This document shows positions 1-5,383 of a stretch of DNA of 6,710 nucleotides, piece by piece. Under the pieces are notes generated by a model. It saw only the letters and a program-made list of their open reading frames with translations, ran no database searches and was not told the DNA's origin. Each line of letters opens with the position of its first letter. Position 1 is the stretch's first letter. Source of the stretch: Methanothermococcus okinawensis (lineage in GTDB: Archaea > AGJL01 > Methanococci > Methanococcales > Methanococcaceae); contig DQVW01000034.1 of NCBI GenBank assembly GCA_015661555.1, positions 1 to 6,710 on the forward strand, read 5' to 3'. Position numbers and translations under genes: made by a program.

Positions 1-1623
1 ATAAACTGTATTGATAGGAATAAGCCTGTGATTCTCTGTATAGGGCATAACGTGATACCTAGCACCTATATAATAGACTACATGGAGGAGAAGGGGTTGG
101 AGGAGGAGATAGAGGTCTGTGGTATATGTTGTACTGCACTGGACGCCACAAGATACAGTAAGGATGCCAAGATAGTGGGACCCCTCTCTAGGCAGTTGAT
201 GTTCATAAGGAGTGGGGTTGCAGATGTTATAGTGGTAGATGAACAGTGTATAAGGTTGGACATTCTGGAGGAGGCTAGGAGGACAGGGGCTGTAGTAATT
301 GCCACCAACGACAAGATGTGCCTGGGTCTCGAGGACCTCTCCCATCTCAGTGAGGATGAGATTATAAGTAGGATACTTAGGGAGGGTGCAGGGCTGATTC
401 TAGAGGAGAGTAAGGTAGGTAAGGTGGCAGTTGAACTTGCCAGGATAGTGTTCAGAAGTAGAAGGAAGATGAAGGAGAGATGTCTCCCAGCCTTAGAGGA
501 GATAAGGGCCCTGGCAAATAGATGTACAGAGTGTGGCTGGTGTAACAGGGTATGTCCCAACTCCTTCCCTGTAATGGAGAGTATAGTTGAGGCCAAGGAG
601 GGGAGATTTGAAAAACTTGCAGACCTCTATAAAAAGTGTTACAGCTGTGGAAGATGTGAAAGTGAATGTGAGAGGAACCTACCCATTGTCTCCATGATAA
701 CAAAGGCTGGGGAGCTCTATCACACCTTGGAGTTTAAGGTAAGGGCAGGAAGAGGACCTATACAGGATGTGGAGATCAGGAAGGTTGGGGCTCCAATAGT
801 CTTCGGAGAGATCCCTGGGGTAGTGGCATTTGCAGGGTGTACAAACTATCCAAATGGGGAGGAGGAGTTGGCACTGATGGCAAAGGAGTTACTTGAGAGG
901 AAGTATATCGTAGTTGCTGCAGGATGTGCCTCCATGTCCATAGGGATGTGGAAGGACAGTGATGGTAAGACACTCTACGAGAAGTACCCTGGGGAGTTCC
1001 AGGCTGGAGGGCTTATCAATGCAGGTCCCTGTCTCTCAAACTGTCATGTAAGTGGGGCTGCCATAAAGATTGCAAATATCTTTGCCAAGTTGCCCCTGGA
1101 GGGTAACTTCGCCCAGGTTGCAGATTACATACTGAACAGGGTTGGAGCTGTTGGTGTTGCCTGGGGTGCCATGAGTCAGAAGGCTGTAGCAATTGCAACA
1201 GGGTTCAACAGGTGGGGTATACCTGTGATAGTTGGACCCCATGGGATAAAGTACAGGAGACTCTACCTCAGTGACGGGGAGGACTTCGAGGTTTACGACA
1301 GGAAACTTAAAAAGGTCATGAGGATAGACCCTACACCTGAACACCTGATAACCGCTGCAGAGAACTTCAAGGAGTGTCTCTGTACCATACCTAAACTATG
1401 TATGAGACCAAATGACGGAAGTAGAGGTAGAAGTATGAAGGTCTACCACTATGTAACCCTCTACGAGAAGTACTTCAACTGTATGCCTCCAGATCTTGAG
1501 AAGTTCATCAGAACTGAGAAGGACATACCCTTTATGTTGAAGGATAAGATATTGGAGTATCTAAAGGAGAAGGGTTGGGAACCTAGGAAGGAGATACCCC
1601 AGGAGCCAACCCTCCTCTACTAA
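1..1623 (+). CDS. cdhA: CO dehydrogenase/acetyl-CoA synthase complex, alpha subunit (CdhA), 5'-truncated by window edge
   Basis: This is the Ni-Fe-S CO dehydrogenase subunit of the archaeal CODH/ACS complex, which interconverts CO2 and CO in the cytoplasm for acetyl-CoA synthesis. The frame is open from the first base, so the gene starts upstream; about 540 residues are visible and, from the usual size of the family (about 750-800), roughly the N-terminal third is missing. The GTG at 28 is internal. Counting from the first codon, C-cluster-type motifs are CGICC (40-44), DEQC (80-83), AGC (280), AAGC (309) and GPCLSNCH (342-349). An inserted ferredoxin-like module has two CxxCxxCxxxC motifs, at 175/178/181/185 and 213/216/219/223; the second is followed by Glu rather than the usual Pro. 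These carry the extra 4Fe-4S clusters typical of archaeal alpha subunits. The C-terminal part (VGAxGVAWGAMSQK, GPHGIKYRR) is strongly characteristic. It is followed immediately by cdhB. Confidence 0.96.
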   Translation: MNCIDRNKPVILCIGHNVIPSTYIIDYMEEKGLEEEIEVCGICCTALDATRYSKDAKIVGPLSRQLMFIRSGVADVIVVDEQCIRLDILEEARRTGAVVIATNDKMCLGLEDLSHLSEDEIISRILREGAGLILEESKVGKVAVELARIVFRSRRKMKERCLPALEEIRALANRCTECGWCNRVCPNSFPVMESIVEAKEGRFEKLADLYKKCYSCGRCESECERNLPIVSMITKAGELYHTLEFKVRAGRGPIQDVEIRKVGAPIVFGEIPGVVAFAGCTNYPNGEEELALMAKELLERKYIVVAAGCASMSIGMWKDSDGKTLYEKYPGEFQAGGLINAGPCLSNCHVSGAAIKIANIFAKLPLEGNFAQVADYILNRVGAVGVAWGAMSQKAVAIATGFNRWGIPVIVGPHGIKYRRLYLSDGEDFEVYDRKLKKVMRIDPTPEHLITAAENFKECLCTIPKLCMRPNDGSRGRSMKVYHYVTLYEKYFNCMPPDLEKFIRTEKDIPFMLKDKILEYLKEKGWEPRKEIPQEPTLLY

Positions 1624-1629
1624 AGGTGA
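1624..1629 (+). promoter_or_regulatory. Ribosome binding site of cdhB (AGGTGA)
   Basis: AGGTGA directly follows the cdhA stop codon and sits 5 bases before ATG 1635. It overlaps the in-frame GTG at 1626, which makes the ATG the better start. Confidence 0.7.
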
Positions 1630-1634
1630 AAAGT

Positions 1635-2072
1635 ATGCTGGGGAGAAATATACCCTATCAACCTACTGCAGGTACCAACCTCCACCATGCAGAGGTTGTA
1701 AGTACAAAGATAGCAGTTAGCATGGTCAAGAGGAGTAGGAGACCTCTCCTGGTAATAGGGGAGTATGGGGGTGAGGCTGTAAGATACCTGGAGGACCTAA
1801 GTATAGAGAAGATATACACCCCCAGGGAGATGAATCTCCTGGACCTTATAAAGATGGTAAAAAGGGAGGATTACGACCTGGTAATGTTCATCGGTATCAC
1901 CTACTACTATCTAAATCAGGCACTAGCTCATATGAAACACTTCTCAGATACTGTAACCCTAACCCTAGATGGGAAGTATATACCAAATGCCCACTACTCC
2001 TTTCCCAACATGGAAGAGGGGGAGCACATAGAGGCTATAAAACGTTTTAGGATGCTGCTTGAGAACCTCTAA
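1635..2072 (+). CDS. cdhB: CO dehydrogenase/acetyl-CoA synthase complex, epsilon subunit (CdhB)
   Basis: CdhB is the small subunit that binds the alpha subunit in the CODH component of the archaeal CODH/ACS complex; its fold belongs to the DHS-like nucleotide-binding group and its exact role is not settled. The 145-residue product shows the family landmarks: an N-terminal YQP segment (8-10), RRPLLVIGE (35-43) as the first Rossmann-like strand, DLVMFIG followed by TYYYLNQ (81-95), and the C-terminal NAHYSFPN (118-125). It is somewhat shorter than the 165-180 residues usual in Methanosarcina and Archaeoglobus, apparently from shorter loops and not from a break. ATG 1635 is chosen over GTG 1626 because the GTG lies inside the ribosome binding site. 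The gene starts 11 bases after cdhA stops, so the two are surely cotranscribed and probably translationally coupled. Confidence 0.92.
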   Translation: MLGRNIPYQPTAGTNLHHAEVVSTKIAVSMVKRSRRPLLVIGEYGGEAVRYLEDLSIEKIYTPREMNLLDLIKMVKREDYDLVMFIGITYYYLNQALAHMKHFSDTVTLTLDGKYIPNAHYSFPNMEEGEHIEAIKRFRMLLENL

Positions 2073-2077
2073 GGTGA
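2072..2077 (+). promoter_or_regulatory. Ribosome binding site of the ferredoxin gene (AGGTGA)
   Basis: AGGTGA overlaps the last base of the cdhB stop codon and lies 4 bases before ATG 2082. An in-frame GTG at 2079 would be only 1 base away, which is too close, so ATG 2082 is preferred. Confidence 0.65.
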
Positions 2078-2081
2078 TGTG

Positions 2082-2546
2082 ATGAACCCCAAGATAGTGG
2101 TGATAGACCCTACAAAGTGTTCAAAGTGTAACGACTGTATAGTTAAGTGTGAGGAGACCCATGGGGTGGCAAGGATAAAGAAGGCTGAGGGAGTACCTAT
2201 CTTCTGTATGCAGTGTGAAAATGCCCCCTGTATGAAGATCTGCCCTGTAGATGCCATATATTTAAAGGACAACATTCCAGTGGTGGACAGGGAGAGATGT
2301 ATAGGTTGTAGCATGTGTGAGATAGCCTGTCCCATTGGAGCCATATTTACAAGGGACAAGGTTGCCCATAAGTGTACCCTCTGCCTAGATGTAGATAGGA
2401 TAACCCCAGCCTGTGTGGAGGCCTGTGGAGATAAGGCCCTGAAGTTAATATGTGACGAGTGTCTAGAGGCTATAAAGGAACCTAGGAGGAAGAGACTGAT
2501 AAAGATACTCTCAGAGGGTATAAAGGAGATACTACATGAAGGGTGA
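2082..2546 (+). CDS. Four-cluster 4Fe-4S ferredoxin (CooF/HycB-like), CODH-associated electron carrier
   Basis: A 154-residue iron-sulfur protein, probably the electron carrier between CO dehydrogenase and downstream acceptors. Sixteen cysteines fall in the four-group order of the CooF/HycB/DmsB family: 13/16/19/23, 42/45/50/54, 73/76/79/83 and 98/101/111/115, enough for four 4Fe-4S clusters. Two further cysteines form a CxxC at 124/127, outside the canonical set. The C terminus (130-154) is lysine-rich and predicted helical. No signal peptide or membrane segment is visible, so it should be cytoplasmic. The gene starts 9 bases after cdhB stops, and the isf-like gene follows at 4 bases. From memory, an equivalent ferredoxin gene accompanies cdh genes in other Methanococcales. 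The family is clear; the specific partner is inferred from gene order. Confidence 0.88.
   Translation: MNPKIVVIDPTKCSKCNDCIVKCEETHGVARIKKAEGVPIFCMQCENAPCMKICPVDAIYLKDNIPVVDRERCIGCSMCEIACPIGAIFTRDKVAHKCTLCLDVDRITPACVEACGDKALKLICDECLEAIKEPRRKRLIKILSEGIKEILHEG
2541..2546 (+). promoter_or_regulatory. Ribosome binding site of the iron-sulfur flavoprotein gene (GGGTGA)
   Basis: GGGTGA ends with the TGA stop codon of the ferredoxin gene and is 4 bases before ATG 2551. It supports ATG 2551 over the upstream in-frame ATG 2536, which has no such signal and lies within the ferredoxin gene. Confidence 0.65.
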
Positions 2547-2550
2547 AGAG

Positions 2551-3159
2551 ATGAAGGTCTTCGGTATAAGTGGCAGTCCAAGACTCCAGGGTACCCACTA
2601 CCTGGTCAACTACGCCTTGGAGTATCTAAGGGAGAAAGGCTGTGAGGTAAGATACTTCTCAGTTTTCAGGAAGGATATAAAATTCTGTATCCACTGTGAC
2701 TACTGTGTAAAGAAGAGGGAGGGCTGTATCCACAAGGATGACTTAGGGGAGTTTTACGAGAACCTCCAATGGGCAGATGGGGTAATAATGGGTACCCCTG
2801 TCTATCAGGGTAATATATCTGGACAGTTGAAAACCCTCATGGATAGATGTAGAGCCCTAGTTGCAAGGGATCCCAAGGTCCTGAAGAACAAGGTAGGTAC
2901 AGGTATCGCTGTAGGTGGAGATAGAAATGGAGGGCAGGAGATTGCATTAAGAACTATCCACGACTTCTACATGATAAACGAGATGATACCTGTAGGTGGA
3001 GGATCCTTTGGAGCTAACTTAGGTTCCACCTTCTGGTCAAAAGACAGGGGAAAAGAAGGAGTTATGGAGGATGAGGAGGGATTAAGGTCCCTGAGAAAAA
3101 CTCTAAAGAGATTCTTAGACACCCTGAAAAGTATTAAATCTACTCCTCCTTCTCTATAA
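2551..3159 (+). CDS. Iron-sulfur flavoprotein, Isf family (NADPH-dependent FMN reductase fold)
   Basis: A 202-residue flavodoxin-like protein of the Isf family, cytoplasmic homodimers carrying FMN and one 4Fe-4S cluster per subunit. The start is the flavodoxin-fold strand and phosphate loop (KVFGISGSPR, 2-11). The compact cluster motif is C46-x2-C49-x2-C52-x6-C59, close to the spacing known for Methanosarcina thermophila Isf. GTPVYQGNISGQLK (81-94) is the FMN-binding loop, and AVGGDRNGGQE (120-130) matches the later FMN-site loop of the family. M. thermophila Isf can take electrons from ferredoxin and has been linked to oxidative-stress reduction, but its physiological role is unclear. Here the gene lies 4 bases behind a ferredoxin in the cdhAB operon, suggesting that ferredoxin reduced by CODH is its electron donor; that is inference. 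Its last 20 bases overlap the opposing PRC-barrel gene. A shorter start would delete the phosphate loop, so ATG 2551 is well supported. Confidence 0.9.
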   Translation: MKVFGISGSPRLQGTHYLVNYALEYLREKGCEVRYFSVFRKDIKFCIHCDYCVKKREGCIHKDDLGEFYENLQWADGVIMGTPVYQGNISGQLKTLMDRCRALVARDPKVLKNKVGTGIAVGGDRNGGQEIALRTIHDFYMINEMIPVGGGSFGANLGSTFWSKDRGKEGVMEDEEGLRSLRKTLKRFLDTLKSIKSTPPSL

Positions 3160-3424
3160 TCTTGATACAGTTTAATCTATTTTCATCTACCACTACCACG
3201 TCTTTTATACCCAGGACTATCTTATAGGGTACCAAGGTGTAACACCCCTTTGAGGATTGTTCATATATAGGGCTGTTTTCCGAAGGTTCCATATCCAGGG
3301 AAATTATCTTCCCTGTATTTTCATCGAAGATTACATCCCTCACCTTTCCCAGGATACCTCCCATATTACCCACAATGGACTTTCCACAGAGTTGTCTAAA
3401 GGGTATCTTGTTCCTATTATTCAT
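3140..3424 (-). CDS. PRC-barrel domain protein
   Basis: A 94-residue soluble protein that is essentially one PRC-barrel domain. The visible signature is a short beta-rich segment, GKSIVGN then GGILGKVRDVIFDENTGKI (14-40), followed by a strand with LVPYKIV (64-70) and a closing strand DVVVVDENRL (75-84). There are no catalytic motifs, signal peptide or membrane segments. PRC-barrels occur as the C-terminal part of the ribosome-maturation factor RimM, in photosynthetic reaction centre H subunits, and as stand-alone small archaeal proteins, some of which (CdpB) act in FtsZ/SepF-based cell division in haloarchaea. Which role this copy has cannot be told from the sequence. ATG 3424 has a good AGGTGA ribosome binding site 6 bases upstream. 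The gene is convergent with the isf-like gene, sharing 20 bases, and divergent from guaAA. Confidence 0.87.
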   Translation of the reverse strand: MNNRNKIPFRQLCGKSIVGNMGGILGKVRDVIFDENTGKIISLDMEPSENSPIYEQSSKGCYTLVPYKIVLGIKDVVVVDENRLNCIKIIEKEE

Positions 3425-3430
3425 GGCTTT

Positions 3431-3436
3431 TCACCT
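3431..3436 (-). promoter_or_regulatory. Ribosome binding site of the PRC-barrel gene (AGGTGA on the - strand)
   Basis: The complement of TCACCT reads AGGTGA, a strong match to the archaeal 16S 3' end, 6 bases before the ATG at 3424. It fixes the start of the PRC-barrel gene and shows the reverse-strand frame is a real gene. Confidence 0.7.
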
Positions 3437-3452
3437 CGATTTTAATAATAAA

Positions 3453-3463
3453 AAATATTATAG
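3453..3463 (+). promoter_or_regulatory. Candidate TATA-like element for the guaAA operon
   Basis: The AT-rich stretch AAATATTATAG would place transcription initiation near 3484 and give guaAA a leader of about 15 bases. It is the best-spaced TATA-like box for the + strand, but the whole region is AT-rich, so the assignment is tentative. Confidence 0.3.
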
Positions 3464-3472
3464 TCTTACTAT
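3460..3472. repeat. Small inverted repeat in the divergent promoter region (ATAGT-CTT-ACTAT)
   Basis: A perfect 5-base inverted repeat with a 3-base centre. It lies between the TATA candidate of the PRC-barrel gene and its predicted transcription start, and overlaps the edge of the guaAA TATA-like box, so it could be an operator for either. A neighbouring AT-only inverted repeat, ATAATA-AAAAA-TATTAT, occupies 3445-3461. Both are short enough to arise by chance in AT-rich DNA. Confidence 0.35.
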
Positions 3473-3473
3473 T

Positions 3474-3483
3474 TTTTATAAAA
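3474..3483 (-). promoter_or_regulatory. Candidate TATA box for the PRC-barrel gene (TTTTATAAAA)
   Basis: A perfectly palindromic TTTTATAAAA in the divergent intergenic region. Read on the - strand, an archaeal transcription start about 25 bases downstream would fall near 3454, leaving a leader of about 30 bases that includes the ribosome binding site. For guaAA the same box is too close to its ATG at 3499 unless that transcript is leaderless. Confidence 0.45.
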
Positions 3484-3498
3484 GTTAAAAGTGGTAGG

Positions 3499-4050
3499 AT
3501 GATCCTTATAGTTAACAACGGAGGTCAGTACGTCCACAGGATACATAGGAGTTTAAGATACCTAGGAGTACCCTCAGAGATAGTTCCCAACACCATTTCT
3601 CCAGGGGAGATTGGAGAGGAGGTAAAGGGCATCATCATAAGTGGGGGGCCAGACCTTGAAGGGGCTTCAGGTTGTATAGATATCATCCTCAATGCAGAGG
3701 TACCAATACTTGGTATATGCCTTGGTCATCAGTTGATATGTAAGGCCTTCGGTGGGGTAGTTGGAAAGGCCCATAAGGAGGAGTACGCCTACACCAGGAT
3801 ATATGTAAAGGAGGAGGATGACTTATTCAGGGGCATCCCCAGGGAGTTTACAGCCTGGGCCTCCCATAGAGATGAGGTTAAAGTGCCTCCAAAGGATTTT
3901 AAAGTCCTTGCCTACTCAGATATCTGTGAGGTGGAGGCCATGAAACATGTAAGTAAACCTATATACGGTGTTCAATTCCATCCAGAGGTCTCCCATACAG
4001 AGTACGGCCCAGAGATCCTGAAGAACTTCTGTAAGGTCTGTGGCCTCTAA
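3499..4050 (+). CDS. guaAA: GMP synthase, glutamine amidotransferase subunit A
   Basis: This is the glutaminase half of the archaeal two-subunit GMP synthase. It releases ammonia from glutamine for the ATP-pyrophosphatase subunit (GuaAB), which aminates XMP to GMP. The 183-residue product is full length for the family and is a class I amidotransferase. SGGPD (48-52) is the oxyanion-loop region, the nucleophile is Cys74 in GICLGHQ, and His161 and Glu163 in QFHPEVSHTEYG complete the triad. ASHRDEV (121-127) is the conserved segment that fits GuaA glutaminases rather than TrpG or CarA. The start MILIVNNGGQY matches the usual beginning of the family. The ribosome binding site is poor (GTGGTAGG abutting the ATG), which fits a first gene with a short leader. 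GuaAB is not in the window. rnp2 follows after 20 bases. Confidence 0.96.
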   Translation: MILIVNNGGQYVHRIHRSLRYLGVPSEIVPNTISPGEIGEEVKGIIISGGPDLEGASGCIDIILNAEVPILGICLGHQLICKAFGGVVGKAHKEEYAYTRIYVKEEDDLFRGIPREFTAWASHRDEVKVPPKDFKVLAYSDICEVEAMKHVSKPIYGVQFHPEVSHTEYGPEILKNFCKVCGL

Positions 4051-4070
4051 AGTATAAACCAGGTAAGACC

Positions 4071-4463
4071 ATGACATCCCTTAAAACACTTCCCCCAACT
4101 TTAAGGGAGAAGAAGAGGTACATAGCTTTTAAGATCCTATACCCTGAGAAGCTCTCTGCCAATGAGGTAGTTCAGATAGTTAGATCTGCAGTTATCAACT
4201 ACTACGGTATATGGGGGTGTTCAAAGAGTAACCCCTGGCTTATAAGTTACAACCACCCAAAGGGGCTTCTCAGGGTGCAGAGGGATGAGGTGGATTTTGT
4301 AAAGGCCGCCTTGATAACATTTAGTCAGTACAGGGATAAGCCTATAAACATAGTAGTGTTGGGGGTTTCTGGATCTGTTAAGAAATCCAGGGAGAAATTT
4401 TTAAAGGAGCCCCACCTGGAGTACTACAAGGTAATTAGAATGAGGAAGAGGAATAAGGGATAG
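4071..4463 (+). CDS. rnp2: Ribonuclease P protein component 2 (Pop5 family)
   Basis: A 130-residue protein subunit of archaeal RNase P, the ribonucleoprotein that removes 5' leaders from pre-tRNA. With Rnp3 (Rpp30) it assists the catalytic domain of the RNA. The N terminus LKTLPPTLREKKRYIAFKI (4-22) is a hallmark of archaeal Pop5. It is followed by the helix NEVVQIVRSAVINYYG (31-46), the strand around LLRVQRDEVDFVKAAL (66-81) and PINIVVLGVSGSVKK (91-105). The C terminus is very basic (RMRKRNKG), suitable for RNA binding. Length is typical of the family. AGGTAA lies 4 bases before the ATG. pyrD begins 2 bases after its stop codon, so the two are cotranscribed. Confidence 0.93.
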   Translation: MTSLKTLPPTLREKKRYIAFKILYPEKLSANEVVQIVRSAVINYYGIWGCSKSNPWLISYNHPKGLLRVQRDEVDFVKAALITFSQYRDKPINIVVLGVSGSVKKSREKFLKEPHLEYYKVIRMRKRNKG

Positions 4464-4465
4464 CC

Positions 4466-5383
4466 ATGTTAAATATCGAGATGTGTGGGATAAGTTTCAA
4501 AAACCCTGTATTTCTGGCGGCTGGGGTCATGGGTGAAACTGGGGCAGCCCTGAAGAGGATGGCCAAGAATGGAGCAGGAGCTGTATGCACAAAATCCCTT
4601 GGATTGGAGAAGAGGTCTGGACACAGGAATCCAACTGTAGTGGAGGTAGAGGGGGGATTCCTCAACGCCATGGGACTTCCAAACCCTGGGGTTAAAGAGT
4701 ATATCAGGGAGTTGGAGGGTATAAGGGACTACTTAAAGAGGATCGATGTAAAAATTATTGGTTCCATATATGGAAAGGATCCCAGGGAGTTCTCAGAGGT
4801 GGCTGAGATCCTGGAGCCCTATGTGGACCTCCTGGAGTTGAATATCTCCTGTCCCCATGCTGGAGGAGGTTACGGTGCCCAGATAGGGCAGGATCCAGAT
4901 CTATCCCACAAAGTGGTCTCAGGTGTCAAGGACAGTGTGAAGATACCTGTGATGGTAAAACTTACACCTAATGTTAGTGATATAAAGGAGATAGCTGTGG
5001 CGGTGACTGAGGGAGGTGCAGATGCCATCACCGCAATAAATACCTTGGGACCAGGGATGGTTATAGATATAAGGACTGGGAGGCCCATACTAGGCAACAA
5101 ATTTGGAGGTATGTCAGGGAAGGCCATAAAGCCCATAGCCCTGAGATGTGTATACGAGATATACTCCGTTGTAGATGTTCCCATAGTTGGGGTGGGAGGT
5201 ATTACCACAGGACATGACGTTGTTGAATTCATGATGGCAGGTGCAACCGCTGTACAGGTGGGCACCGGGGTGTACTACAGAGGCTACGACATCTTCTATA
5301 AAATCTGTAAGGAGTTGGAGGAGTATCTCACCGAGAACAACTTGAAGATTAAAGATATCCTGGGGAAGGCCCATGAGTTCTAG
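4466..5383 (+). CDS. pyrD: Dihydroorotate dehydrogenase, catalytic subunit (class 1B type)
   Basis: A 305-residue FMN enzyme of pyrimidine biosynthesis that oxidises dihydroorotate to orotate in the cytoplasm. Family features run in order: NPVFLAAGVMGE (13-24) at the first barrel strand, KSLGLEKRSGHRNP (43-56), NAMGLPNPG (67-75) in the substrate site, NISCPHAGG (126-134) with the class 1 catalytic Cys129, VKLTPN (164-169) with an FMN-binding Lys165, and GVGGITTGHD plus VGTG (242-268) for the FMN phosphate. The cysteine base and length point to class 1B, which normally works with the Fe-S/FAD subunit PyrK; pyrK is not in the window. The residue after SCP is His where the bacterial enzymes usually have Asn; this may be normal for methanogens. 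No strong GGTGA ribosome binding site is visible, and the start 2 bases after rnp2 suggests translational coupling. Confidence 0.95.
   Translation: MLNIEMCGISFKNPVFLAAGVMGETGAALKRMAKNGAGAVCTKSLGLEKRSGHRNPTVVEVEGGFLNAMGLPNPGVKEYIRELEGIRDYLKRIDVKIIGSIYGKDPREFSEVAEILEPYVDLLELNISCPHAGGGYGAQIGQDPDLSHKVVSGVKDSVKIPVMVKLTPNVSDIKEIAVAVTEGGADAITAINTLGPGMVIDIRTGRPILGNKFGGMSGKAIKPIALRCVYEIYSVVDVPIVGVGGITTGHDVVEFMMAGATAVQVGTGVYYRGYDIFYKICKELEEYLTENNLKIKDILGKAHEF

Noticed and set aside
78..596. Long reverse-strand open frame of 172 codons opposite cdhA
   Set aside because: It lies wholly opposite a clearly conserved enzyme gene, has low-complexity Ser/Leu-rich composition and no ribosome binding site or family resemblance; it is a by-product of codon bias on the other strand.
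28..1623. cdhA as a complete gene starting at GTG 28
   Set aside because: The frame is open to base 1 and the product would lack the N-terminal third of the alpha subunit; it is a gene cut by the window edge and not a short paralogue.
1635..2072. cdhB considered as a truncated or decayed gene because of its short length
   Set aside because: The conserved N-terminal, central YYYLNQ and C-terminal segments are all present in one unbroken frame, so it is a compact intact protein.
2069..2581. Reverse-strand open frame of 170 codons spanning the ferredoxin gene
   Set aside because: The antisense of a Cys-rich gene (TGT read as ACA) lacks stop codons for compositional reasons; the + strand product has 16 perfectly ordered cluster cysteines, so the reverse frame is a shadow.
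3257..3445. Forward-strand 62-codon open frame opposite the PRC-barrel gene
   Set aside because: The reverse strand encodes a recognisable PRC-barrel with a good ribosome binding site; the forward frame has neither motif nor start signal.
3472..3477. Run of six T in the divergent region as a terminator
   Set aside because: No gene ends nearby on the + strand, and the run is part of a TATA-like palindrome in a region flanked by two divergent gene starts.
4870..5265. Reverse-strand open frame of 131 codons inside pyrD
   Set aside because: Pro/Thr/Ser-rich, with no recognisable motif or start signal, opposite a conserved gene.
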